A stretch of DNA of 64,000 bases from Cristatella mucedo (taxonomy: Eukaryota; Bryozoa; Phylactolaemata; Cristatellidae): assembly GCA_009760855.2 (NCBI GenBank), contig WPIO01000200.1:124001-188000 (forward strand), given 5' to 3'. This document shows positions 13,274 to 23,188 of the stretch, in pieces (the first letter of the stretch is position 1; each line of letters begins with the position of its first letter). The translations under genes and the position numbers were made by a program. The notes beneath the pieces were generated by a model. The model was not told the origin of the DNA. It ran no database searches and saw nothing but the letters and a program-made list of their open reading frames with translations.

Positions 13274-13437
13274 GTGAGCCGTAATGTCGCACTAGGTAAG
13301 GCGGTTGCTTTTCTCGGGGCCGAGGTCGTGGGTTCGAATCCTGCGGTGGGGTATCCTTTATCGCCACTGCAAGCGCTGGTGATAGCCACAAAGGCTCTTC
13401 TGTCGCTATACAAAAAAGATGCTGTCAAATCAGCTAG
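13274..13437 (+). mobile_element. SINE-A, near-complete plus-strand copy
   Basis: The head 'gtcgcactaggtaaggcgg' holds an A-box-like site and 'gtgggttcgaatcctgc' holds a good pol III B box. A body with 'gatagccacaaaggctcttc' and an A-rich end follow. This is the clearest orientation reference for the family, which recurs at 5873, 13062, 32883, 38402, 51490 and 60412. Confidence 0.8.
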
Positions 13438-13884
13438 GATTTTATTTATTTTTTTTCTTTTTCGGTCGAGGCCTTCGCTTCACAATCCGTCGCGGAAATC
13501 CGAGCTCTTCAGCTCCTCCGAAAGCTTGCTATTTTAGCGCTTGCTCCAACCCGAACTCTTCGTTTTAACGGTGAATGCACAAATTTAAGAAGAACTGGAG
13601 GCTCCTAACGCTAAAAGTGCGCCGACGGGAAGCGTTTTTTGTGTGACTCGGACAAAACGCTTTCGTGCCCCCAATGTCACTCGAGCCCGAAGCAGCGGCT
13701 CCGAGGCAGAGATCTCTCTTCGTCGATCGTCTGACCGCTTAGACCTGCCCAAAGGCATGCGTCTCTCTCCAGCAACGATAACAATGCCGCCGCTCTCTCA
13801 AGAACGCACGAAGACATCATATGGAAAACGAAGCTGCAGCGAAAGTGCAAGCACAGGGCATCCAGGGCTACCGAACTCTCCAGA

Positions 13885-13980
13885 CCCAGCAAATGTAAAG
13901 CGCCGAGAAAGAGACTGGGTTCTCTTAGGGCGCTTTATCAAGTGTGTTATTACGATGATGATGATTATTAATATCTATTC
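13885..13980 (+). repeat. L2-like LINE 3' tail
   Basis: 'caaatgtaaagcgccgagaa', 'gttctcttagggcgc' and 'tttatcaagtgtgttatta' form the LINE terminal segment, ending in atg/att repeats. Confidence 0.75.
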
Positions 13981-14061
13981 CAAAGAAATCAGCCCTTCTC
14001 CGAAGGGAGCATCTCGAATCGGCTTCCCGAAGGCCAGCGAAGCGGCGAGTCGAAGGCGTAC

Positions 14062-14118
14062 CGCTCGGACAGTCGCTCGGACAGTCATCGCTGACCGCTC
14101 GGACAGTCATCGCTGGCC
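14062..14118. repeat. Short tandem repeat (gctcggacagtc units)
   Basis: 'gctcggacagtc' occurs three times, the last two within a roughly 24-bp unit that includes 'atcgctg'. A minor local duplication. Confidence 0.7.
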
Positions 14119-14714
14119 TCTCCAAAATGCGGCTGCTCGCGAATTCTAATGAGTCCGGAGCCGCACTAGAGCAAAGAAGCCGAAAGAAGCTGCCAGAAAA
14201 AGCCAATAGGCCGCCGCAGCCGGCGATGCATGTGGCTGCAAGGCTAGTTTGAAAATTTCACAGGTCTGACCGCCATGTGTCTCCTTTGCTGAAAGAGCCA
14301 GGATGGCTGCCGGTTGATCAACGGATACAGAGCAAAGTCCTTCCACTGACCCACATGGCCCGCCACGGCTTGGCTCCTCCGTACTGATTGCCCGCCGGCT
14401 GATCAGTTAAAGCAGCCAGGTTTGACCTGCAAGCATAGCCAACAATCATACAGAACTCCGGCTGTTGTCGCAGAGCTTCGCGCACCAGGTGGCATTGCAA
14501 GCGTAGCGTGAATTAAATTGTCAAAATTATAGTCGTCACGCGGCTGCCGTATGTTTACTTTGGGTCTTTTCAAGAAGGCCGAGCACGCACGACTTGAGTA
14601 TTGAAATCTAGTACATTACACTCTCCGTTGGCTAAAGCTTTGCTAAAACAGGCCTAACATTGTGGTGGCCATTACGTCCAAGTTCGAACTTTGTCGAGTG
14701 TGCTGATGTTTTTG

Positions 14715-15350
14715 ATAACCAGAATGGCTTCCCGAGTAAGGCTTTGTGGCCTATGGGTTGACTGTGTCACTCATCGCCGAGGCTTTAAGGGCTCGTGTCA
14801 GGAATGCGATTCTCTCAAAAACTCTCAGCGGCTGGCATTCCCAGCCGGGCGACACTCGACCCACTTACTTTCTTATGCTTGTAGATGGTACTGAAGTCGA
14901 TCCTTATCGCCCCTAATGCCTAATGCCTGATCCCTAATCGCTCTGCTCGTGCTTTTCGCCATCATCATATTCGCCATCATTGGATTGGAGCTGTACAACG
15001 GTTCACTGTATATGACCTGCTTTTTAAACACCACCAAGAGTAAGCTGCATCGGCATGTCATCGCTATCAGGACTATTTATCGCTCATGGCTATTTAAAAG
15101 CTTGAAGTTATGCGATGAGCCCCCAGCATTCTGCTCTCGCCTGCAGCGACTTACGAGACTCAAGGCCCGCCGAGACGCTGTGAGAACCGGCGGCAAAGAA
15201 TACACTTGTCCGGAAGGTACCAAGTGCACGTATCGCTGGGAAAGGCCGAACAAGGGAATTAACGAACTTCGAAAACACTGGCTTTGCCTCGTTGACCGTT
15301 TTCCAATGTCTAACCATGGAAATGTGGACACATGTCATGTACTGGATAAT
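14715..15350 (+). pseudogene. Calcium channel alpha-1 domain I (S4-pore) pseudogene fragment
   Basis: Voltage-gated calcium channel alpha-1 subunits have four repeats, each with S1-S6 and a pore loop. Here the frame from 14931 reads 'LIALLVLFAIIIFAIIGLEL', the S5 helix of domain I, then an extracellular turret with 'YTCPEGTKC'. In the next frame (from about 15261) comes '[18 protein letters not shown]' then 'LTMEMW', the pore helix with the domain I selectivity glutamate (codon 15319-15321). A likely splice acceptor 'tttcttatgcttgtag' precedes the S4-S5 linker piece 'MVLKSIL' at 14886, and a donor 'aaga|gtaagc' follows at about 15033. Damage includes an extra base near 15261, an insertion with an in-frame stop (14928) just before S5, and decay after 'MYW'. 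Upstream, 'GF..KAL' and 'LVSG' pieces at 14730-14800 suggest S4. Retained intron signals argue for a segmental copy, not a retrocopy. Confidence 0.75.
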
Positions 15351-15405
15351 ACTCAAAATTCGAAGCACTGCATCAATTGATGGACAATAAATTAGCTTTT
15401 CCAAG

Positions 15406-15433
15406 CTTCTGTCGCCACAGCTGGCGACAGAAG
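15406..15433. repeat. Perfect 12-bp inverted repeat with 4-bp loop
   Basis: 'cttctgtcgcca' and 'tggcgacagaag' flank 'cagc'. It lies between the calcium channel fragment and repeat C. Function unknown. Confidence 0.8.
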
Positions 15434-15666
15434 GTTTAGCTCTGCAGGTCCTAGACTGCGGAATTCGCTTCCACGACTTTTACGCAACGACAACTGGTCT
15501 CCTGCTGTCGACTGTGGCTCATCATTTCCAATCGTCCTGAGCTGCTACTTCCATGCTACTCACTACCTCATCTGCCCTCCTGACTCAACTATGCTTCTCA
15601 ATTTCTCTTTTTGTTGAGATAAAGTCTGTTGGCTACCGATTGCGTACCGCAAGCCACTTTCGCTGT
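15434..15666 (+). repeat. Dispersed repeat C, copy 2, with LINE ORF2 end
   Basis: The first part reads 'RLRNSLPRLLRND', the type of sequence that ends the ORF2 of many non-LTR retrotransposons. It then runs into the segment shared with 12352-12516. It differs from the L2-like family of this window. Confidence 0.6.
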
Positions 15667-17149
15667 ACAGACAGAAATACATACGTAAATATATAGCCGG
15701 CCGCCCTGAAAGCTTCTTTAGAGACAGCCGTCTTAAAAAGGACTGCGAACCCCAATTTGGCGAGCCTGATTGTGAGCGCCGAAGTGGATTCGCTCGACGG
15801 GCCTCTTCGGAGTGTCCAAAATCGAATCGCATCTGCGGCACTTCAAGCAATAGGAGTCGCCTCTTGAGAAAACGATGGCCAGCATCGCGTCGGTTGATTC
15901 TCGTTTTGAAGTGCGAGCGGAATTTTACCGCCTCTCTTATAACTCTTTTAAAGTAAGAAAAGGGCACATTCCGTGAACCGAAAGCCGTCCGCCATAAAGC
16001 GTCCGCCATCAAGCCCCTACTCTCACTCGGTAACGCTGAGAGTACCCTGCCAGCCGCTCGGAATGGGCTAAAAGCTAACGATAACATTTTTTGTGTTCGG
16101 CCCCGCGGCCGCGGTCTGTCGCAACAGCGACCGACCGACAGGGAACGACGAGGCCGACTGTTGGCGTCCTTTGTAGACAACTCGCTGCGGTCGCCACCTG
16201 TGGTTCGTCTACGTTTCGAAGCGCACATAGCCGATTTAACATGCCAATTTTGTTCGGAGATTCCTTAAGCAGCGAATCCTCGCAGCCTTCGGCCCTCAGG
16301 CAGGCCAAGAAGCGAGCCCTGTGCCGAAGCGCTGAAGGGCAGCAGAAGGAAAAGTACTTGCGGCTTTTTTCCGGTTCCGGTGGCCGAGAAGCTTCGCGCC
16401 GAAGCTGCGCGGCTCGACATAGCTCCGGAGCCTCTTTGAACCTAGTATGCCCTCCCTAAAACGCGACAGCTACAGGCAGCGGTGGAGGCCTACCAGGCTT
16501 CCAAGGGCCACAGGCGACCTGAACTGCAGCAGCACAGCAGTCCGAGCCTGCCCTCGCAGCCGGGTCTAAGGCGGAGCTAACTCCCGTGGCCCTCCTCGTT
16601 TCGCGAAAGCTCTCCGCCCAGTAAATCGTGCTTCACGAGCAAAACCTTAAGTCAAGCATGAGGACAAGCTTACGCTCGGTACTGTAGGCACCAGGTTCAA
16701 GGTCTGAAGGTTTGCAGAGACTTACGAACGGCCAATGAGACTTTGTATCTTTGTATCTCTTTGTTTAACTTTATGTCTCGGCTACCACTTCCACGTAAAT
16801 GTTCGCTACCTGATAAACTGGGAAACCCCCATCGAGTTTCTTTGAAAAGGAGCGATTTATTTCGAAGCTCGATGCGTCTTTTCTTTATTACCTTTATGAA
16901 CAGCTCTGAAAGGCCGCTCTTCGGCGCAGCGAGCGCACTGCGTTTCGCAGTTGCGCTCGTACTCTTACCATGGCTGAAGGGCTCGGCGTAGCCAGGGATT
17001 CCCACGAGCTGCCTCATCTGTATCCACTTCCGCTCTTCCGCGCGAACGGAGCGCACGAGCGCCTCTGAGCTATTGAACGTTGGTGCGATGTCTACCGTAG
17101 AGCCGCGGCCACACCGACTCTCGTCAACTCTTCCCTGTATCTATAAATA
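15667..17149. other. Region without recognisable gene
   Basis: Several open frames of 70-220 codons exist on the minus strand, but none shows a recognised domain. No repeat copies are evident. Confidence 0.4.
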
Positions 17150-17245
17150 TGTGATATATAATTCACAAGTGTAGCGCTGTAAGAGAAGTTAATCTTGATT
17201 AATAAAAGGTGAGCGCCTTAAGCACGTGGGCCAAACCAGATCAAG
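17150..17245 (-). repeat. Degenerate SINE-B fragment
   Basis: 'gtagcgctgtaagagaagtt' followed by 'gcacgtgggccaaaccag' resembles the tail and A-box end of SINE-B on the minus strand, with the middle lost. Confidence 0.4.
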
Positions 17246-18295
17246 AAAAAGAGACAAGTTGTCGGGACTTCGTCGCCTGGGCTCGGCTCAAGAGGACGAA
17301 ACAACGTATCCGCTTTGTCTCCGGTAGCTTTCTACGGGGGTACCAGCCTTTCCGGAGCGCTGGATAAACTGAGCACGAACCCGAAATCCTAAAACTGGGG
17401 ATTTTATCTGACGCAACATGAGTAACTGTATTAAAGGGTTGCGGCATTGGGAAGGTCGACAATCGCTGTCCTAAGCCCCTACTAGAGGCGAGCTGATTCC
17501 GGTGCACTTTCGGCGAACCCAGGTGCGTGCAAATGACGCGCCAGCTAGTATGGGCCGTTGAGAAGGAGAAGATGCCTGTCGAATGCAGCCGAAATAAAAG
17601 CGATCGGGCCTCTTCGTAGAGAACCGCGCGCGACGTTCGTCTATTTAAGCTGCATGCAGGCTTCCGAACGTTAGCAGCCACGTGACCGCGCATCCTGCGA
17701 CCTTGGGGATACATCGTCAGGAAGTGGCGACTGGTAACGGGCAGGGAGAGGTTGCCTCCGCCGGGAAGGAGAGGCCATTGGCGTCCGGATCCAAGCCAGC
17801 CAGCTTCGATTACGACCTCGACGACTGTTGCAGCCGCTGCGTTGATGGTGAGTCGAACTTGTCTTGGCTCTATCAAGCCGCACACCGCTCTTACCTCACC
17901 CTACGATGCTTCCGGTGGTTGCTGTCCGCTTTAAGCGCCTGCGCCTCAGCTCAGCTATGCCTGCTCGAGGGCAGAGTTCCCAACAGTTTCTAGCTGTAAG
18001 TAGCCTTTCGAGCGTTTCGCCCAATTCGAGGCACCCAATTCGGCTGGACATTCTTTCTGCTCGCCACCGTAAATTTCTGCTCGCCACCGTACAGCAATCG
18101 CTGCAAGGCTGCATTTTGACGAGCACAGCCGTTAGGTATCTGCCGCGCGCATCGCTGGAAACTCTAGGCGTACGCTGAGTCCAAGCATTTATAGCGGAAA
18201 TGCATTCCATCTGTCTGCAGCCGCAATTTTTAGAACCGTCCAGCTTGTCGTAGGCCGCTACGGCTGAGCTACTAGAAATCTGCCAGCCTCGTTTT
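17246..18295. other. Region without recognisable gene
   Basis: A frame at 17722-17847 with an AG before it and a 'gatg|gtgagt' donor after it is the most exon-like piece, but it has no recognised homology. No other signal. Confidence 0.35.
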
Positions 18296-18448
18296 AATAC
18301 AATTCATTTGCAGAGCACCTCAAGAGAGCTCTCTCTTCTCAATCTCTACTCAGGTGCTTCACATGTGCATCGGGGCTTGAGCCCACGACCTCAACAAGGC
18401 CTCAGTCGGGGTGAGCAGCTTAACCGCTGGACCAAACCGGCTCGGTTT
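18296..18448 (-). mobile_element. SINE-B (tRNA-derived), minus orientation
   Basis: The tail 'caattcatttgcagagcacc' and 'caatctctactcaggtgctt' is followed by the reverse B box 'ggcttgagcccacgacctc' and the A-box end 'accgctggaccaaaccgg'. It is nearly full length. The tail region is shared with the L2-like LINE. Confidence 0.8.
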
Positions 18449-18574
18449 TGACGTACCGTCGTGGAGCTAGCTTTCCTTACACGGTGCTTCTAGGCTGTAG
18501 ATCGAGACTCCTTAGGCAGCCGACCAATCAGGAACTGACACAGAGACCAGGATGAGTGTCGCCTTCAGAGATAA

Positions 18575-18905
18575 TTACCATAATTATATTACATGTGTAT
18601 TAGATATTAGATATTAGATATCTTAATCTCTTAGATATCTTAATCTCTGTTTAGTCATGCTGCATACGCTGTAAGGAAGCATGCCCGTATGGTTAGTGGT
18701 AACATGCACAGTGTGAACATTCACAATATGGTCATCAGTAAGGTGCACATTGTCTGCACGCATAACCACACAAAGGACAGATCGTAATGACCTAGCAAAT
18801 GATGTGAGGAACAGGTGCGTTTTTAGCTTATTTTTAAATGTCGTTCAGTCACACGATGTCGTGACTTCAGTATGACGCGCATTCCACGAGGATACGAACC
18901 TTTGG
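18575..18905 (-). mobile_element. L2-like LINE 3' fragment, minus orientation
   Basis: It shows the 3' untranslated segment seen in other copies: 'catgcccgtatggttagtgg', 'taacatgcacagtgtgaaca', 'aggtgcgtttttagc'. A short tandem 'ttagatattagatatc' lies at 18598-18650. It abuts the hAT MITE that starts at 18908. Confidence 0.75.
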
Positions 18906-18907
18906 AG

Positions 18908-19458
18908 CAGAGGTTGGCAAACGTTTCGGACGACTACTGGGCTACTACTACTCCTACTATCTACTACTACTAGGCCATTCATTTCAGGAGGTCAAGAAGG
19001 CAAACTAGGCCAGATGAAACCGCGCCCACTCCGCTGGCCCGCCGGAGTGGGCGTGGTCAGACGAACGAACGAGCAAAAAGCTGACAACTGACGCACAGAC
19101 ACGCACGGCAATTGTAAGGGTAGGAAGAATTATCACCCCAACCCGGCCATGCGCTTCTGTTCATACAAGTGCCTGATATCAGTTCTAAAAATAAACACGG
19201 GCAACAGTTTGAACTGCAGCCAGCAGTAATGATGGGGAACAAAACTTTGACAGTTCAATTGCTAAAAATGCGATCGTGCTTCTTTTGCAGCAAATTTAAA
19301 GAAGATCGAGTTCTCTCCAGGGCTCTATATCAAATGTATTATTATTACTATAATTATTAATTAGGCTGGATCCAACTATAAATAACCAGCGTGGCGTTAG
19401 GCCGGACTGGAATGCTAGCTAGGGCCTATCTGCCACAAAGGCCGGATTTTGCCGACCT
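18908..19458 (-). mobile_element. hAT-like MITE, interrupted copy
   Basis: It starts 'cagaggttggcaaacgtttc' and ends near 'gattttgccgacctcttg', the two ends matching in inverted form. The body matches the reverse complement of 51663-52010 (for example 'cagttctaaaaataaacacg' and 'ccagcagtaatgatgggga'). A LINE tail (19261-19357) sits inside it. Near its middle is a palindromic 'ccactccgctggcccgccgg'. No clear target duplication remains. Confidence 0.7.
19261..19357 (+). repeat. L2-like LINE 3' tail nested in the MITE
   Basis: 'gcaaatttaaagaagatcga', 'gttctctccagggctctata' and (ATT)n mark the tail. MITE sequence stops at 'gttcaatt' and resumes at 'aattaggctgg', so the tail inserted into the MITE with an aatt-like duplication. 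Confidence 0.75.
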
Positions 19459-19699
19459 CTTGGCTAGCACTTTCTGGCGAAAATCCGTCACGGCTAAGGG
19501 CTGCCGCCGCTAGCCATGCGAAAAGCAAAGTCGCAGTTCCAAAATCATACTGCGAAACGCGCGAAGAGAAATCAAGCACAATAGCAGTTAGCTCAAAATT
19601 CAAAGCAAAAAGCGGCCGAGAGACGGCGGCTCGTGCCTCGAAAACTCGTTAGTTGGGATACTCGTAAGTCAAAGTGTGTCTATAGGGAAGAGAGAAAAA
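19459..19699. other. Region without recognisable gene
   Basis: Short sequence between two MITE copies. No gene seen. Confidence 0.3.
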
Positions 19700-19815
19700 A
19701 ACGCGACGACCCATGAGGCCGTATCCGTCAATAAATAACTAGGGAGCCGCTAGGCCGGACCTGGAGCGCAAGCTAGGCCGGAATCAGCCCATAGACCGGA
19801 GTTAGCCGCCCTCTG
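19700..19815 (-). repeat. Degenerate second copy of the hAT-like MITE end
   Basis: 'aataaataactagggagccg', 'ctaggccggacctggagcgc' and 'aagctaggccggaatcagcc' parallel 19375-19445 of the neighbouring copy. Strongly decayed. Confidence 0.4.
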
Positions 19816-21860
19816 CTTTAGCGGCACGGTCTCCAAAGGATGGAGATTGCTTAGAGGCATAGCTTAAAGACTTGAAGACTGAAGTCGGAAAAAGCGCGCG
19901 GTACGATGCCTACCAAGCCTGCTAGATACGTCGCATGAGGAAACGAGTCTGCAGGGACTGCAAGAGAGCAGAATACAGGACGTTCATGTAAATGGAGTGT
20001 CGTGCAGCTTGCCGCCGGATCTGACTGAATTAACTGTTATTTTTTTTTACATTTTCAGTCACACAATACCTCGATACGCGAGCTCGTTTACCCCTGACGT
20101 CCTCCTTCTCCTCGCACTGTCCTACGCTGCTACTGTCGCAGTAGCTAGTACGAGCTCCACTCTTTTAGGCGGCAGCGTGTGCGTATCCATGGAAACTTTG
20201 CCACTTCTTCATTATTTCCAATTGCCGCAAATCGAGAACGTTGTAGGACTTCTATGTTTTCACAATCTCTCTGTGGTTGCCGCCTGGTGCGGGCGCGCGT
20301 GTACCGCCGTAGCCCGACAGCGAGGCTAGTTCCCACACTACGATAGCGAGGCTAGCTTCTAGTACGACAACAAGGCCAGTTTCCACACTACCAGCTGCTG
20401 GCGACAATGTAGGCTTAAATGGTTCGATTCAAGTTCGCACTTGCGACAAGTTTACGGCTGTCTGGACTCTAAACTTTCTCTAGTGTAGAAGCGAGGCGGG
20501 CTAGCGCGTGTAATGGCTCTCACGCCCAACAGGCTGTCGTGTCGCTTCGTTAGACTTTCAGAAGTCCGTGGCCAACATGGCGGCGCTAATCCGAACCTCT
20601 CGAACCGTAACCGCAGCCGCCGCCATTTCTCTGCCGGCGAAAAAGCGGCGCCAGGGTAGCAGCCGGATGCAATTGAAATCAGACGCGAACGAGGCGGATG
20701 CTGATCACGTACAGTGGTATCCTTTCTACACCTAGTGTGCGATGCCAGCTGACTGACTGCTCAGTCGCCCTCGCATTCAAGGCCATATTTACCAATCGCA
20801 TAAACAAGGAACTGCTGAAGTTCGCGTCAGCGAACCCTTCTGCACAGACTGACAACTTGGCGGCTGCAGTAATTGCAGCGTCCCAATTTGAAAGCGTGCA
20901 TGCTTCGCTGACGTGAGGTATCTTCGAGCCTACAATAACCCGCTTATTAGGGCGTGCCCTCGGTTGGAGAGTACCCAAATTCCTTAGCAATACAGAGGAA
21001 GCAGTAACGCTCCATTTACTTTGATCCCTCTGCGTGGTTTGTAAGAGCACGATTTTTAAGAGCAAAGCGAAACGCCAGGCAGGCCGTGGAGCGCAGACAT
21101 CTTTGACGCTACTGCTGCCTCGAACTGCCGGTGCCAAGATCGGGTGACAGGGCGAAGTCGTTGCGTGGCCTCAGCTGGCGAAAGCCTCAGCGTTGCCAAC
21201 CGCAGCAGCAGCAGCAGCGCCAGTCTGTATCTGCTTCCGTCGGCTGCAGCGTCGCGGCCGGTGAAACGCACGAGGTCGACGCGCTAGCTTGTCGGTCTCC
21301 GGGAGCAGAAGTCGAGCGCCGGCCGCCGGTGGCCGACGCCGCCACGCGGGGCCGCCGATGGCGAGCTTTCGGAGCTCCACCACGTGCGACGCCAGCTGCG
21401 AGTGCGGCGAGTACGGGCACGTCACTTCCGCTCGAGAGCAGGAGCGCGAGGCCGCGGTCGTCGATGCCGTCGCACGCTCTGACGATCGCCATCCAGCGCC
21501 GGCGCTGGCGACGGCGAATTCACTCCTGCCTCCCCTTCATCCCCCCCCCCGGTGGTAGTGCCTCGGCCGCAGCCGCGTGTCCGCGAGACGAAGTCCGTAC
21601 CGACAAGCAGCGACTTGCGAAGAGCGGCCGTGGACTGTCTGCGAAGAAGCCGCGTCGCGATCGCTTCGCTTGGCAGCATTGCACCGAGCCGCTCGTTGAC
21701 GGCAGCTTTCGCGCCCTTCCGGCAACGAGAGCTGTCGAAGAATCGTCCGGCGGTCGCGGCGAGCTGGGCGCGGCGGAGCGCGAGCGACGGAATTTCGGCG
21801 GCCTATGCGAGACCGCCGTTCGGCAACGCGCCGACACTTTAAATCAAAGTAAATAGTCTT
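19816..21860. other. Region without recognisable gene; GC-rich from about 20500
   Basis: A short tandem (about 35 bp, 'gcgaggctag.ttc') lies at 20320-20395. From 21130 the sequence is GC- and CpG-rich with several overlapping open frames on both strands. None shows domains. It may include the 3' untranslated region of the FGF gene. Confidence 0.4.
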
Positions 21861-21865
21861 CATAA

Positions 21866-21871
21866 TTTATT
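21866..21871 (-). terminator. Candidate polyadenylation signal for the FGF gene
   Basis: AATAAA on the minus strand, about 660 bases past the FGF stop codon, in otherwise GC-rich sequence where it would rarely occur by chance. There is no transcript evidence. Confidence 0.35.
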
Positions 21872-22531
21872 GAGCGTGTAAAACGTGTTCGCTGGAAGCC
21901 GAAGTTGCTGCAGCGGCCATTGTGTTTCTCTGGCGAGATGACCGCGCTGTCGATAACGCGCACTTTGATCCATTGAGCGGGAGTAATAAGGCGTGGCGCT
22001 GGACTTCAGAGCAGAAAAACAACTCGCGCCCGCTCTCGCGAGCGCAGCAGGCCGCTGCTCTCCGCCCGCGCGAGAGCGAGTGCGCGCGCGCTCGTCGAAG
22101 GCTGGCATCCGTAGGGAGTTGTCTCCGCCGTCGGTGACCGTCGTCGGCCGCTAAGCTAAGCCCCGTAGGTTTGTGCGGCGGCAGTCCGTACTGGCCGCGC
22201 TGAGCAAGCGTCGAAGGGCGTCGAAGCGAGGCAGACGACGTTGAGCACCATCGCCAAGTACTCGGACGGCAGAGCGTCCGAGCCGAGCGCGAAGATAGGA
22301 CAGGCTGGGCTGGGGGGGAGGCAGAGAGGACTAGAGATTCGGACGGCAGCGGGGGGGGGCGGTCGCGGCCGCGGCTGACCGCCCCCGCAAGGTCAGCACA
22401 AGGGTTTCGCTCTCGAAGGTTCGTTCTCGAAGGTTCTCGAGGTTTCGCTCTCGAAGCGTGAGCGAACGGTGTTCGCCCGCGAGCCTCGATAGCGGCGGCG
22501 GTGGCCGCCTCGCGCGGCGCGCCCCGCGCTT

Positions 22532-23188
22532 TCAGTTCGACGCGTCGCCGACGGCCGACAGAAGCGTGAGCGTGCGCCTCCTGTGCGGCACGAGGCGCAG
22601 CTTTGCCGCGGGCCTGGCGGCATCGCGGTCACCGTCAGATGTCGCCACCGACGCCACCGCCGCCGCCGCCGCTCGGGACTCGCCACGTAGCACCGGCGGC
22701 GTCTCGGCGGGAATGACGACGAGCGCCAGCTGGCTTTCCGCGCCGCTCAGCAGGAGGGCGGCGGCGGCGCGTCCTTTGACCGCCGTCGCCGAGCCGGCGG
22801 CGGCGGTTGGACGCGTCGCCGCCGGCCCGCTCCTGCCGCCGTCTTTCTTGCGCGGCGGAGCGCTCCTCTGCGGCTGCACGCGGCGGCCGCCGGCGCTCGG
22901 CACGTCTTCGGCGACGCTGAGGCTCAGAGGAAACTGCGTGGGCAGAGCGGCGTCGACGGGCGGCGGCACGTTGTACTCGTCGAGGTGCAGGCTGCGCGGC
23001 AGGAACTGCGACATTCGGTGGCGCCACCTGGACGCCGGCCCGAGCCTCGCCTTGCCGTCGTTGTCCAGAGCCACGTACCAGGGCCGCACGCCCAGCTTGG
23101 TCTTGCTTTCGTACTTGGCGCTATAGTAGGTGTTGTAGTAATTGTCCAGGACGTCCTCGTAGAACTCGCACTCGTCCGTTCGTCTAGG
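22532..23188 (-). CDS. FGF coding exon 3 and C-terminal extension
   Basis: The acceptor 'ccggttgcag|cctagacga' is in phase 0. It encodes residues 133-350 with stop at 22532-22534. The conserved part ends at about residue 199; the remaining 150 residues are low-complexity (runs of AAAAA, basic pairs, 'PPRKK'). Since the DNA is very GC-rich on both strands, part of the extension may reflect base composition more than selection, but the frame stays open to a single stop. Confidence 0.9.
   Translation of the reverse strand, partial: PRRTDECEFYEDVLDNYYNTYYSAKYESKTKLGVRPWYVALDNDGKARLGPASRWRHRMSQFLPRSLHLDEYNVPPPVDAALPTQFPLSLSVAEDVPSAGGRRVQPQRSAPPRKKDGGRSGPAATRPTAAAGSATAVKGRAAAALLLSGAESQLALVVIPAETPPVLRGESRAAAAAVASVATSDGDRDAARPAAKLRLVPHRRRTLTLLSAVGDASN

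Noticed and set aside
13274-13345. Functional tRNA gene
   Set aside because: The tRNA-like head continues into a SINE body repeated elsewhere, and the cloverleaf pairing is not convincing.
12352-15666. Repeat C pair as LTRs of one element
   Set aside because: The two copies are diverged, lack TG...CA ends and target duplications, and enclose unrelated SINEs and a channel fragment.
17722-17847. Exon-like frame with AG before and GTGAGT after
   Set aside because: No recognised homology and no partner exon; the minus strand is open too.
21131-21856. 241-codon plus frame in GC-rich DNA
   Set aside because: Several overlapping frames are open on both strands because GC-rich sequence lacks stops; no domain or splice support.
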